Shown piece after piece: positions 1-5,291 of a DNA stretch of 6,686 bases. The notes under the pieces were generated by a model. The model was not told where the DNA came from. It was given only the letters and a program-made list of their open reading frames with translations, and made no database searches. Location of the stretch: contig QNFD01000150.1 of NCBI GenBank assembly GCA_003645435.1, forward strand, positions 1 to 6,686, written 5' to 3'. The translations under genes were made by a program, and so were the position numbers. The stretch comes from Gammaproteobacteria bacterium (GTDB lineage Bacteria; Pseudomonadota; Gammaproteobacteria; GCA-001735895). Each line of letters begins with the position of its first letter. Within the stretch, counting starts at the first letter, position 1.

Positions 1-434
1 AGCAGGGCCTGGATTGCACCAAGCATAATCAGGCTATAAGCGACAACAGATATCATAATATGTCCTTGCAAGCTGCTGTCACCGCTGATTATTACCGGAT
101 CGCTAAAATGAAAGATAGTGAAGATGCTGGCGAGGCCACTCATCGGAAAGACCGCTATTCCGAGGCTTTCGATTCGACGAAAAATGCTGCTGAGTAATAT
201 CTGCACCGAGACTAGCCAGCTGATTAGTGAATATGCGACGAAAAACCCCAGGTTTAACCCCGTAGGCTGGTAGATTAGATGGTTGAGTAGCAGCGCATGC
301 AATATCATCGCCACCAGGGCTGGCGCCAATGGTAGCCACCGATTTTGGGCCTGACTATCCAGTTGTTTGAATATCAGATAAGCAGACAGGCAATATAAAA
401 CTGAGGCGAGAATGCTGGCTATGCTGGGGAACAT
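1..434 (-). CDS. ypjD: YpjD/CcsA-like inner-membrane protein, N-terminal part (cut by window edge)
   Basis: Reading leftward from the ATG at 434-432 gives 144 codons without a stop, running off the left edge. The protein is strongly hydrophobic, with about five membrane segments (roughly residues 3-22, 34-52, 62-84, 92-109 and 125-144). Its pattern matches E. coli YpjD, of the cytochrome c assembly (CcsA/HemX-like) family. Matching points are a His in the second segment (H46, in ILHALLL), the NLG entry to the third segment, and GHIMISVVAYSLIML with H125. Family members have about 265 residues, so roughly half is present. An in-frame TGA at 446-444 (minus strand) lies just upstream, so this ATG is the only good start; its ribosome site is weak. 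YpjD-type genes are commonly found beside ffh in gammaproteobacteria. The family name suggests a role in haem handling or cytochrome c assembly, but the function is not proven. Confidence 0.85.
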   Translation of the reverse strand, partial: MFPSIASILASVLYCLSAYLIFKQLDSQAQNRWLPLAPALVAMILHALLLNHLIYQPTGLNLGFFVAYSLISWLVSVQILLSSIFRRIESLGIAVFPMSGLASIFTIFHFSDPVIISGDSSLQGHIMISVVAYSLIMLGAIQAL

Positions 435-783
435 CGTAATTAGTCAAGGACTTAGACAGGCAAGTGTAACCGAAAATTGAACACATCGCACTATCATCAC
501 AGGCCCAACTTTATCATCAGGCCGCGGTTAATTGCATACCTTGTAAACCCTGCGAAAAGATACGCTTTTGTGATCCATTTTCGCAGATATTTCGTTGTTT
601 CTATGAGTTAACGGGACGGCTGTAGCCCGGGTTACAGGATCTTTTGATAGTAAATAAATAACCTTGTGAGTATTTTGGCGGAATTTTCCGGATTTATTAC
701 CAATTTTTGCTATAAAACTAGGGTAATTCAGCAGTTTACTGGTTTGCCATGCGTACAATAATTAAAACTACCGATAGATTGAA
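435..783. other. Divergent intergenic region, no convincing gene
   Basis: This stretch of about 350 bases separates the leftward ypjD-like gene from the rightward hydrolase gene, so it should carry both promoters. Visible elements are an imperfect direct repeat (492-505 and 512-523), a 9-bp inverted repeat (550-558 with 578-586), a near-perfect 18-bp palindrome centred on CCCGGG (620-637), and a CGGAA-TT-TTCCG palindrome (679-690). A weak -10 for ypjD may be TACACT on the minus strand (468-463), but no good -35 accompanies it. A 76-codon minus-strand frame (758-528) has no recognisable features and no ribosome site and is not called. No tRNA or other known RNA was recognised. Confidence 0.6.
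708..716 (+). promoter_or_regulatory. Candidate extended -10 promoter for the hydrolase gene
   Basis: The sequence reads TGC followed by TATAAA (711-716), which fits an extended -10 element. No good -35 hexamer lies 16-18 bases upstream, as expected when the extended -10 compensates. Transcription would start near 723, giving a leader of about 60 bases before the ATG at 784. A CGGAA-TT-TTCCG palindrome (679-690) overlaps the -35 position and could be an operator. An alternative -10, TACAAT at 754-759, is also present. The assignment is by eye only. Confidence 0.35.
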
Positions 784-1548
784 ATGCAGATAAAAATATT
801 AGGCTGGGCTGGCGGTATCGGGGCAAACCTGAGAACCACCAGTTTCCAGATCGATGACGATGTGCTGATTGACGCCGGTACCGGGCTGGGCGATCTGCCG
901 TTGAACCAGATGACCGGGATTCGACATATCTTTTTAACCCATTCCCATATGGATCATATTGCGGGATTACCCCTGCTGGTTGACAGCATGTTCGGCGTCC
1001 ACGATGAACCGATTATCGTCCACGCCCAGGAAAAAACAATCGAGGCATTAAAAACGCATATATTTAACTGGATCATATGGCCGGATTTTTCTGAGTTACC
1101 CACCAAAGACAACTCTTCGATTTATTTCAGGGTAATGAACCCTGGCGACAAGGTTACCGTACGGGATCGGGTATTTGAAATGATTCCTGTTAACCATACG
1201 GTGCCAGGTGTCGGATACTGCATATCTACCCCCCAGGCTACTGTTGCCTTTAGCGGTGATACCACCACTAATGAAACGCTATGGCAGGTTTTAAACAGTT
1301 ATCAAAATATTGATATGTTGTTTGTCGAAGCCGCTTTTTCGAACCATGATATCGAAATCAGTAAAATATCGAAACATTACTGCCCACAGCTGCTGGGCGA
1401 GGACATGAAAAAGTTAAATCATCGTCCGGATGTATGGCTTACGCACTTTAAGCCCGGCGAAGAAGAGTTGATCTATAACGAATGTGTCGAGGCAATGCCC
1501 GATTTCAACGTGCGCCAGTTGAGTGGCGGTGAAATATTCAGATTCTAG
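784..1548 (+). CDS. Metallo-beta-lactamase-fold hydrolase, probable 3',5'-cyclic-nucleotide phosphodiesterase-like
   Basis: The 254-residue protein has the metallo-beta-lactamase fold signature THSHMDH, with H53, H55, D57 and H58 as metal ligands. Other likely ligands are H138, D159 (in FSGDT) and H221 (in LTHF), which would complete a two-metal (usually zinc) site. The stretch HSHMDHIAGLPLLVDS resembles the class II cyclic-nucleotide phosphodiesterase signature (HxHLDHxxGL followed by a Ser-containing turn), so hydrolysis of cAMP or cGMP is the best guess. Many other phosphoesterases share this fold, and the substrate cannot be read from sequence. There is no signal peptide, so it is probably cytosolic. 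It is shorter than CpdP-type enzymes (over 300 residues). The N-terminal glycine loop reads GWAGGIG, where I would expect a small residue or Cys in place of Trp. The ATG at 784 follows an in-frame TAG at 775-777, and the ribosome site is poor, which suggests low translation. The gene is flanked by its own promoter and a weak terminator and so is likely monocistronic. Confidence 0.8.
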   Translation: MQIKILGWAGGIGANLRTTSFQIDDDVLIDAGTGLGDLPLNQMTGIRHIFLTHSHMDHIAGLPLLVDSMFGVHDEPIIVHAQEKTIEALKTHIFNWIIWPDFSELPTKDNSSIYFRVMNPGDKVTVRDRVFEMIPVNHTVPGVGYCISTPQATVAFSGDTTTNETLWQVLNSYQNIDMLFVEAAFSNHDIEISKISKHYCPQLLGEDMKKLNHRPDVWLTHFKPGEEELIYNECVEAMPDFNVRQLSGGEIFRF

Positions 1549-1570
1549 CCTGTTTTTCCATTCCTCCCGC

Positions 1571-1595
1571 ATTCTCTGCGAGAATAATATTTTTT
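1571..1595 (+). terminator. Weak candidate Rho-independent terminator after the hydrolase gene
   Basis: ATTCTC (1571-1576) pairs perfectly with GAGAAT (1580-1585) around a TGC loop, and the stem is followed by AATAT and five T residues ending at 1595. The stem is only 6 bp with two G-C pairs, and the T run starts five bases after it, so termination is probably partial. Its position 22 bases past the stop codon supports the call. Confidence 0.45.
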
Positions 1596-1653
1596 CCTGA
1601 ACCCGATAATTTGCCTGAAAAGTTGATCTAAATTGCCGCTGTCAATTGCCAAC

Positions 1654-1684
1654 TTGTTTCTTCTGTTGTTGTGACTGATATAAT
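1654..1684 (+). promoter_or_regulatory. Probable sigma-70 promoter for ffh
   Basis: A consensus -10, TATAAT (1679-1684), is preceded by TGA at 1676-1678, making a perfect extended -10 (TGnTATAAT). The best upstream element is TTGTTT (1654-1659), 19 bp away, which is wider than ideal, so the extended -10 probably carries the promoter. Transcription would begin near 1691, giving an untranslated leader of about 39 bases before the ffh ATG. Confidence 0.65.
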
Positions 1685-1729
1685 CTCTCCTTTTTAAAAT
1701 GCCCACCCGGCGGCAACTGAGCGAATACC

Positions 1730-3094
1730 ATGTTTGAAAACCTCACCGATCGACTGTCCAGAACCATGAAAAACCTGCGTGGGCAGGGGCGTCTCAGTGA
1801 GGACAACATTAAGGACAGCCTGCGCGAAGTGCGCATGGCTTTGCTTGAGGCCGACGTGGCTCTGCCGGTAGTAAAAGGTTTTATAGAGCGAGTCAGGGAA
1901 CAGGCGCTTGGCAAGGATGTGGTTGGCAGTCTTTCACCTGGTCAGGCTTTGATCAAGGTGGTTAACGACGAACTCGTAGCGGTGATGGGCGATCGGCACG
2001 ACGGTATCGATCTAAATCATAAACCGCCGATCACCATATTAATGGCCGGGCTACAGGGAGCGGGGAAAACCACCACGGTGGCTAAACTGGCGCGTCGCCT
2101 GATCGAGGTGGATAAAAAAAATGTCATGGTCGCCAGTGCTGATATTTACCGTCCTGCGGCTATAGAGCAGTTGCAGACATTGTCGAACGAAGTCAATGCT
2201 ACCTTTTTCCCCAGCGATAGTTCACAAGATCCGGTTGATATTGCCCGGGGAGCGCTACGTGCCGCACAGAAAAACAATGCCGATGTATTAATCCTCGATA
2301 CCGCGGGCCGGTTGCATATCGATCAGCAAATGATGGATGAAATCAAGGCTATACACGATGCGGTAAACCCTGCTGAAACATTGTTTGTAGTCGATAGCAT
2401 GACGGGTCAGGACGCGGCCAATACCGCCCGGGCTTTTGGTGAGGCATTGCCGCTTAGCGGTGTTGTATTAACCAAGACCGATGGTGATGCGCGTGGCGGA
2501 GCGGCACTGTCGGTACGCCAAATTACCGGTAAGCCAATCAAGTACATCGGTTCTGGAGAAAAAACCGACGCGCTTGAGGCTTTTCATCCTGACCGCATGG
2601 CTTCTCGAATTCTCGGTATGGGTGATATTTTATCCCTGGTCGAGCAGGCGCAGGAAAAGGTCGACCACGAAAAAGCGGAAAAACTGGCGAAAAAAGTTAA
2701 GAAGGGTAAGGGATTTGACCTCGAAGATCTGCGCGATCAGTTCATCCAGATGGAAAACATGGGGGGGCTAGCCAGTATGATGGACAAGTTACCCGGTATG
2801 GGCGCGGGCGTATCGCAGGCAATGAAAGATCCGGCCCAGACCAGGCAAATGAAACGTATGGTGGCAATCATTAATTCGATGACGCCGCAGGAACGGCGTA
2901 AACCCGAGGTAATCAACGGTTCGCGCAAGCGCCGTGTTGCCGGCGGTTCGGGCACCCAGATTCAGGATGTTAATCGACTGCTCAAGCAGCACAAGCAGAT
3001 GCAGAAAATGATGAAGAAAATGGGGAGTAAGGGCGGCATGGCCAACATGATGCGCGGGTTGAAAGGGAAGATGCCACCAGGGATGCCAATGTAA
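1730..3094 (+). CDS. ffh: Signal recognition particle protein Ffh (SRP54), GTPase
   Basis: Ffh binds 4.5S RNA and signal sequences emerging from the ribosome, then docks with FtsY at the inner membrane so that membrane proteins are inserted by SecYEG. The 454-residue length matches E. coli Ffh (453). The N domain spans about residues 1-90 and includes LREVRMALLEADVALPVV (31-48). The GTPase domain has the P-loop GLQGAGKTT (107-115), DTAGR (190-194), TKTD (248-251) and DGDARGGA (251-258). The linker is near ASRILGMGD (291-299). The methionine-rich M domain follows, with the RNA-binding segment GSRKRRVAGGSG (397-408) and a Met/Gly/Lys-rich tail. The ATG at 1730 gives the canonical MFENLTDRLS start; its ribosome site is weak. 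No terminator is visible between ffh and rpsP, so read-through into the ribosomal operon is likely. Confidence 0.99.
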   Translation: MFENLTDRLSRTMKNLRGQGRLSEDNIKDSLREVRMALLEADVALPVVKGFIERVREQALGKDVVGSLSPGQALIKVVNDELVAVMGDRHDGIDLNHKPPITILMAGLQGAGKTTTVAKLARRLIEVDKKNVMVASADIYRPAAIEQLQTLSNEVNATFFPSDSSQDPVDIARGALRAAQKNNADVLILDTAGRLHIDQQMMDEIKAIHDAVNPAETLFVVDSMTGQDAANTARAFGEALPLSGVVLTKTDGDARGGAALSVRQITGKPIKYIGSGEKTDALEAFHPDRMASRILGMGDILSLVEQAQEKVDHEKAEKLAKKVKKGKGFDLEDLRDQFIQMENMGGLASMMDKLPGMGAGVSQAMKDPAQTRQMKRMVAIINSMTPQERRKPEVINGSRKRRVAGGSGTQIQDVNRLLKQHKQMQKMMKKMGSKGGMANMMRGLKGKMPPGMPM

Positions 3095-3151
3095 GTGCCT
3101 GAAATACCATTTATTAGTGGGATGTGGTTTGAAAAAAGACCCTGAATGGGC

Positions 3152-3179
3152 TTCACAGCAGGATATTTTTAGGTACAAT
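3152..3179 (+). promoter_or_regulatory. Probable sigma-70 promoter for the rpsP-rimM-trmD-rplS operon
   Basis: TTCACA (3152-3157, five of six matches to TTGACA) and TACAAT (3174-3179, five of six matches to TATAAT) are separated by 16 bp. Transcription would start near 3186, giving a leader of about 55 bases before rpsP. The site lies in the ffh-rpsP gap, where E. coli also starts its trmD operon. Confidence 0.6.
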
Positions 3180-3189
3180 ACGCGGTCTT

Positions 3190-3204
3190 CTGACCATGGG
3201 TCAG
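3190..3204 (+). promoter_or_regulatory. Leader hairpin upstream of rpsP
   Basis: CTGACC (3190-3195) pairs perfectly with GGTCAG (3199-3204) around an ATG loop. GCG (3182-3184) and CGC (3205-3207) could extend it across a five-base bulge. It lies at the start of the predicted transcript and is followed by CTATTCTTTTG, which is not a proper T run, so it is more likely a leader stabiliser, weak attenuator or protein-binding hairpin than a true terminator. Function is unproven. Confidence 0.4.
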
Positions 3205-3240
3205 CGCTATTCTTTTGTCTGGTGATATTTAGAGGTTTTT

Positions 3241-3489
3241 ATGGTTTCAATTCGTTTGGCTCGCGGCGGCTCCAAGAAGCGTCCATTCTATCACGTCGTA
3301 GTTAGTGATAGCCGTAGCCCCAGAGACGGTCGTTACATCGAGCGTGTAGGATTTTTTAATCCTCAGGCACGCGGTCAGGAAGAAGAACTTCGTCTTGACC
3401 ATGAGCGTCTTGATTACTGGATTTCAAAGGGGGCGCAGACTAGTGAGCGTGTCGCAAGCCTGATCAAGGTATCCCGCAAGGCGGCTTAA
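3241..3489 (+). CDS. rpsP: 30S ribosomal protein S16
   Basis: S16 is a primary 16S rRNA-binding protein needed for assembly of the 30S 5' domain. The 82-residue protein has the same length as E. coli S16 and the hallmark start [25 protein letters not shown] interrupted only by conservative changes. IERVGFFNP (33-41) follows, and the protein ends in KAA. A clear AGAGG (3231-3235) sits five bases before the ATG. It is the first gene of the rpsP-rimM-trmD-rplS operon, and rimM starts 17 bases after its stop codon. Confidence 0.99.
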   Translation: MVSIRLARGGSKKRPFYHVVVSDSRSPRDGRYIERVGFFNPQARGQEEELRLDHERLDYWISKGAQTSERVASLIKVSRKAA

Positions 3490-3506
3490 GGTTGATCTGA
3501 ACCGGT

Positions 3507-4016
3507 ATGCACCCGCAGGATGACGAATCTATCTGTGTTGGGCATGTTATCGGTGTTCAGGGTGTGAAAGGCTGGGTAAAGGTATTTTCAGATACCAGTC
3601 CCCGTGAAAATATATTGAATTACAGCCCGTGGATTATACAAACGGGTGAAGACACCATGACTGCCGCGGTAAGTGGGCGGCGTCAGGGGAGAAATGTTAT
3701 AGCGCAACTAGCCGGGATCGAGGATCGTGACCTGGCCGCCGAGTTGATCGGTAGTAAGATTTACATAGAGCCCGGGCAGCTGCCGAAATTGAAGGAAGGT
3801 GAGTACTACTGGGCGGATTTGATTGGAATGGCGGTTGAATCGCTGGAATCCGAGCCGCTGGGCACGGTCGAGACAATGATGGAAACCGGGGCAAACGATG
3901 TCATGGTTTTGCAAGGTGACCGGGAAAGGCTGATCCCGTTTGTTATCGATGAAATAGTACAGGAAATCGATTTGGTCAATAAGCGCGTGGTTGTTGACTG
4001 GAAGCCAGATTATTAG
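3507..4016 (+). CDS. rimM: Ribosome maturation factor RimM
   Basis: RimM is a cytosolic assembly factor that helps mature the head of the 30S subunit, near 16S helices 31 and 33b and protein S19. The N-terminal RimM domain (about residues 9-90) carries [20 protein letters not shown]. The C-terminal PRC-barrel domain (about 97-169) has the conserved [10 protein letters not shown] (99-108, with the Tyr pair known to matter for 30S binding), GANDVMVL (128-135) and RLIPF (141-145). At 169 residues it is a little shorter than E. coli RimM (182), with a trimmed N-terminus. An in-frame TGA (3498-3500) precedes the ATG, and no other start codon fits. There is no good Shine-Dalgarno sequence, so translation may depend on coupling to rpsP. 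Its TAG stop overlaps a possible GTG start of trmD. Confidence 0.98.
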   Translation: MHPQDDESICVGHVIGVQGVKGWVKVFSDTSPRENILNYSPWIIQTGEDTMTAAVSGRRQGRNVIAQLAGIEDRDLAAELIGSKIYIEPGQLPKLKEGEYYWADLIGMAVESLESEPLGTVETMMETGANDVMVLQGDRERLIPFVIDEIVQEIDLVNKRVVVDWKPDY

Positions 4017-4038
4017 TGCTGTTAACTAGTGCTGTTAA
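4014..4038 (+). repeat. 12-bp direct repeat at the rimM/trmD junction
   Basis: TAGTGCTGTTAA occurs at 4014-4025 and again at 4027-4038, separated by one C, so the period is 13 bases. The first copy holds the rimM stop and a GTG in the trmD frame; the second ends just before the trmD ATG. It looks like a local tandem duplication that lengthened the junction. Confidence 0.9.
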
Positions 4039-4039
4039 A

Positions 4040-4774
4040 ATGAAAGTAGATGTAATCACGCTGTTTCCGGAACTGGTTAAACAGGTGACTGGCTGCGGAG
4101 TGGTGGGCAGGGCGGCAGACCAGGGATTGTTAGAACTCGATTGCTGGAATCCGAGAGATTACACCCGGGATCGTCATCGAACCGTAGATGATCGCCCCTA
4201 TGGCGGTGGTCCCGGTATGCTGATGAAAGTGCAACCGCTGCAGGATACCATTCGGGCGGTTCGACAACACAGCCCAGAGGCGCGGCTGATTTATCTCAGC
4301 CCGCAGGGAAAGGCAGTGAAACAGGAGACGCTGGCGCGCCAGGTTGTAAAAGGAGCAGTCATATTCCTGTGTGGTCGATACGAAGGAATCGATGAGCGAT
4401 TGCTACAACAGGAAGTTGATGAAGAGTGGTCCATTGGTGATTATGTCATTAGTGGCGGTGAACTCGCAGCCATGGTGTGCATTGATGCGATGACTCGATT
4501 GATCCCCGGGGCACTGGGGCATGCGCTATCGGCACAACAGGACTCGTTTAGCGAGGGATTACTGGATTGCCCGCACTATACGAGACCCGAAGAGTTTCAG
4601 GGTATGAAGGTGCCCGCGGTACTGATGAATGGGAATCATCGGCAAATACAGGACTGGCGCGAAAAACAGTCGCTCGGCAGAACATGGCAAAGACGCCCGG
4701 ATCTGCTTGAAAACATCGATCTGGACGACAGGCAACAGACCCTGTTGAACGATTACATAGATGAACTTGGATAA
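4040..4774 (+). CDS. trmD: tRNA (guanine-N1-)-methyltransferase TrmD
   Basis: TrmD uses S-adenosylmethionine to methylate G37 next to the anticodon in tRNAs that carry G36, which prevents +1 frameshifting. It acts as a dimer with a trefoil-knot (SPOUT) fold. Residues numbered from the ATG at 4040 show [15 protein letters not shown] (46-60), YLSPQG (85-90), GRYEGIDER (112-120), [11 protein letters not shown] (131-141), R153 and D168 (matching the catalytic Arg154/Asp169 of E. coli), LDCPHYTRP (175-183) and GNH (198-200). The protein is 244 residues against 255 in E. coli. The frame is open from GTG 4016, which would overlap the rimM stop as TAGTG and add eight residues. I prefer ATG 4040 because [11 protein letters not shown] aligns with the family N-terminus. 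Neither start has a good ribosome site, so coupling to rimM is likely. A 12-bp repeat sits at the junction. Confidence 0.98.
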   Translation: MKVDVITLFPELVKQVTGCGVVGRAADQGLLELDCWNPRDYTRDRHRTVDDRPYGGGPGMLMKVQPLQDTIRAVRQHSPEARLIYLSPQGKAVKQETLARQVVKGAVIFLCGRYEGIDERLLQQEVDEEWSIGDYVISGGELAAMVCIDAMTRLIPGALGHALSAQQDSFSEGLLDCPHYTRPEEFQGMKVPAVLMNGNHRQIQDWREKQSLGRTWQRRPDLLENIDLDDRQQTLLNDYIDELG

Positions 4775-4797
4775 ATTCGTCGTATAGAACTAGAGGT

Positions 4798-4811
4798 CTG
4801 CCGATAGGCAG
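4798..4811 (+). promoter_or_regulatory. Small hairpin upstream of the rplS ribosome site
   Basis: CTGCC (4798-4802) pairs with GGCAG (4807-4811) around a GATA loop, and a T-G wobble could add one pair. TAGAGG occurs both before the hairpin (4791-4796) and after it (4825-4830), and only the second is at the right distance from the rplS ATG. It may tune rplS translation or mRNA stability; this is inference. Confidence 0.35.
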
Positions 4812-4837
4812 GCTGGAATTATTTTAGAGGAATTGAA

Positions 4838-5182
4838 ATGAGCAATATAATTGCACAATTGGACGCAGAGCAACTTAAGACAGACATCCCGGCTTTTTCT
4901 CCCGGCGACACTGTCGTCGTGCAGGTGCGGGTAAAAGAAGGTACGCGTGAACGTTTGCAGGCTTATGAGGGTGTTGTGATTGCAAAACGCAATCGCGGTA
5001 TTAATTCAGCATTTACGGTACGCAAGATTTCTCACGGTGAGGGTGTAGAGCGTGTTTTCCAGACGCACAGCCCAATGGTCGCGGAAATCAAGGTTAAAAG
5101 ACGCGGTAAAGTACGTCGCGCAAAACTTTATTATCTGCGCGGACTGACCGGTAAAGGGGCCAGGATCAAGGAAAAGCTATAA
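4838..5182 (+). CDS. rplS: 50S ribosomal protein L19
   Basis: L19 lies at the 30S-50S interface of the large subunit. The 114-residue protein (E. coli 115) begins [12 protein letters not shown] and has [11 protein letters not shown] (22-32), [11 protein letters not shown] (44-54), FTVRKIS (59-65), [11 protein letters not shown] (69-79) and the family signature [17 protein letters not shown] (85-101). AGAGG (4826-4830) lies seven bases before the ATG and is the strongest ribosome site of the operon with that of rpsP, in keeping with higher output of the ribosomal proteins than of RimM and TrmD. It is the last gene of the operon, followed by a strong terminator. Confidence 0.99.
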   Translation: MSNIIAQLDAEQLKTDIPAFSPGDTVVVQVRVKEGTRERLQAYEGVVIAKRNRGINSAFTVRKISHGEGVERVFQTHSPMVAEIKVKRRGKVRRAKLYYLRGLTGKGARIKEKL

Positions 5183-5208
5183 TAGCTGGATTCATTTTGT
5201 ATAATCCG

Positions 5209-5242
5209 AAAGGCGTGGAGCAACAGCAACACGCCTTTTTTT
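5209..5242 (+). terminator. Rho-independent terminator of the trmD operon
   Basis: AAAGGCGTG (5209-5217) pairs perfectly with CACGCCTTT (5230-5238) around a 12-base loop, and a run of seven T residues spans 5236-5242. It begins 27 bases after the rplS stop. The stem with its T tract is a textbook intrinsic terminator, though the loop is rather long. Confidence 0.92.
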
Positions 5243-5276
5243 ATGGATATTGTTTTATGGATCTTTGTGTATAGAT

Positions 5277-5283
5277 AAGGGAG
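5277..5283 (+). promoter_or_regulatory. Ribosome binding site that sets the TTG start at 5292
   Basis: AAGGGAG lies eight bases before TTG 5292. It is the only good Shine-Dalgarno match in this stretch. The TTG it selects is directly followed by a basic residue and hydrophobic signal-peptide core, which supports this start over the first in-frame ATG, 29 codons downstream inside the mature region. Confidence 0.75.
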
Positions 5284-5291
5284 CGCTGAAA

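Noticed and set aside
528..758. Minus-strand open frame of 76 codons in the intergenic region
   Set aside because: No ribosome site, no recognisable motif, overlaps the palindromes and the candidate promoter, and its composition looks random.
1642..1914. Minus-strand open frame over the ffh promoter and 5' end
   Set aside because: It is antisense to the certain ffh coding sequence and its promoter, and is Ser/Arg-rich as shadows often are.
2481..2771. Plus-strand 96-codon frame inside ffh
   Set aside because: Out-of-frame shadow of the Ffh GTPase/M-domain region, which aligns fully in its own frame.
2789..3178. Minus-strand frames opposite the ffh 3' end and the rpsP leader
   Set aside because: His/Pro-rich product of the antisense of a Met/Gly/Lys-rich tail, with no independent support.
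4016..4039. GTG start for trmD overlapping the rimM stop
   Set aside because: Possible, but it adds eight residues absent from the family; [11 protein letters not shown] from ATG 4040 fits better. Kept as an alternative in the trmD entry.
5200..5205. Perfect TATAAT just before the rplS terminator
   Set aside because: No -35 at a suitable distance and no TGn extension, and a transcript from here would end at once in the terminator at 5209-5242.
5243..5278. Eleven-codon ATG frame ending at the TAA that overlaps the AAGGGAG site
   Set aside because: No ribosome site of its own and no attenuator-like run of one amino acid; probably chance in AT-rich DNA.
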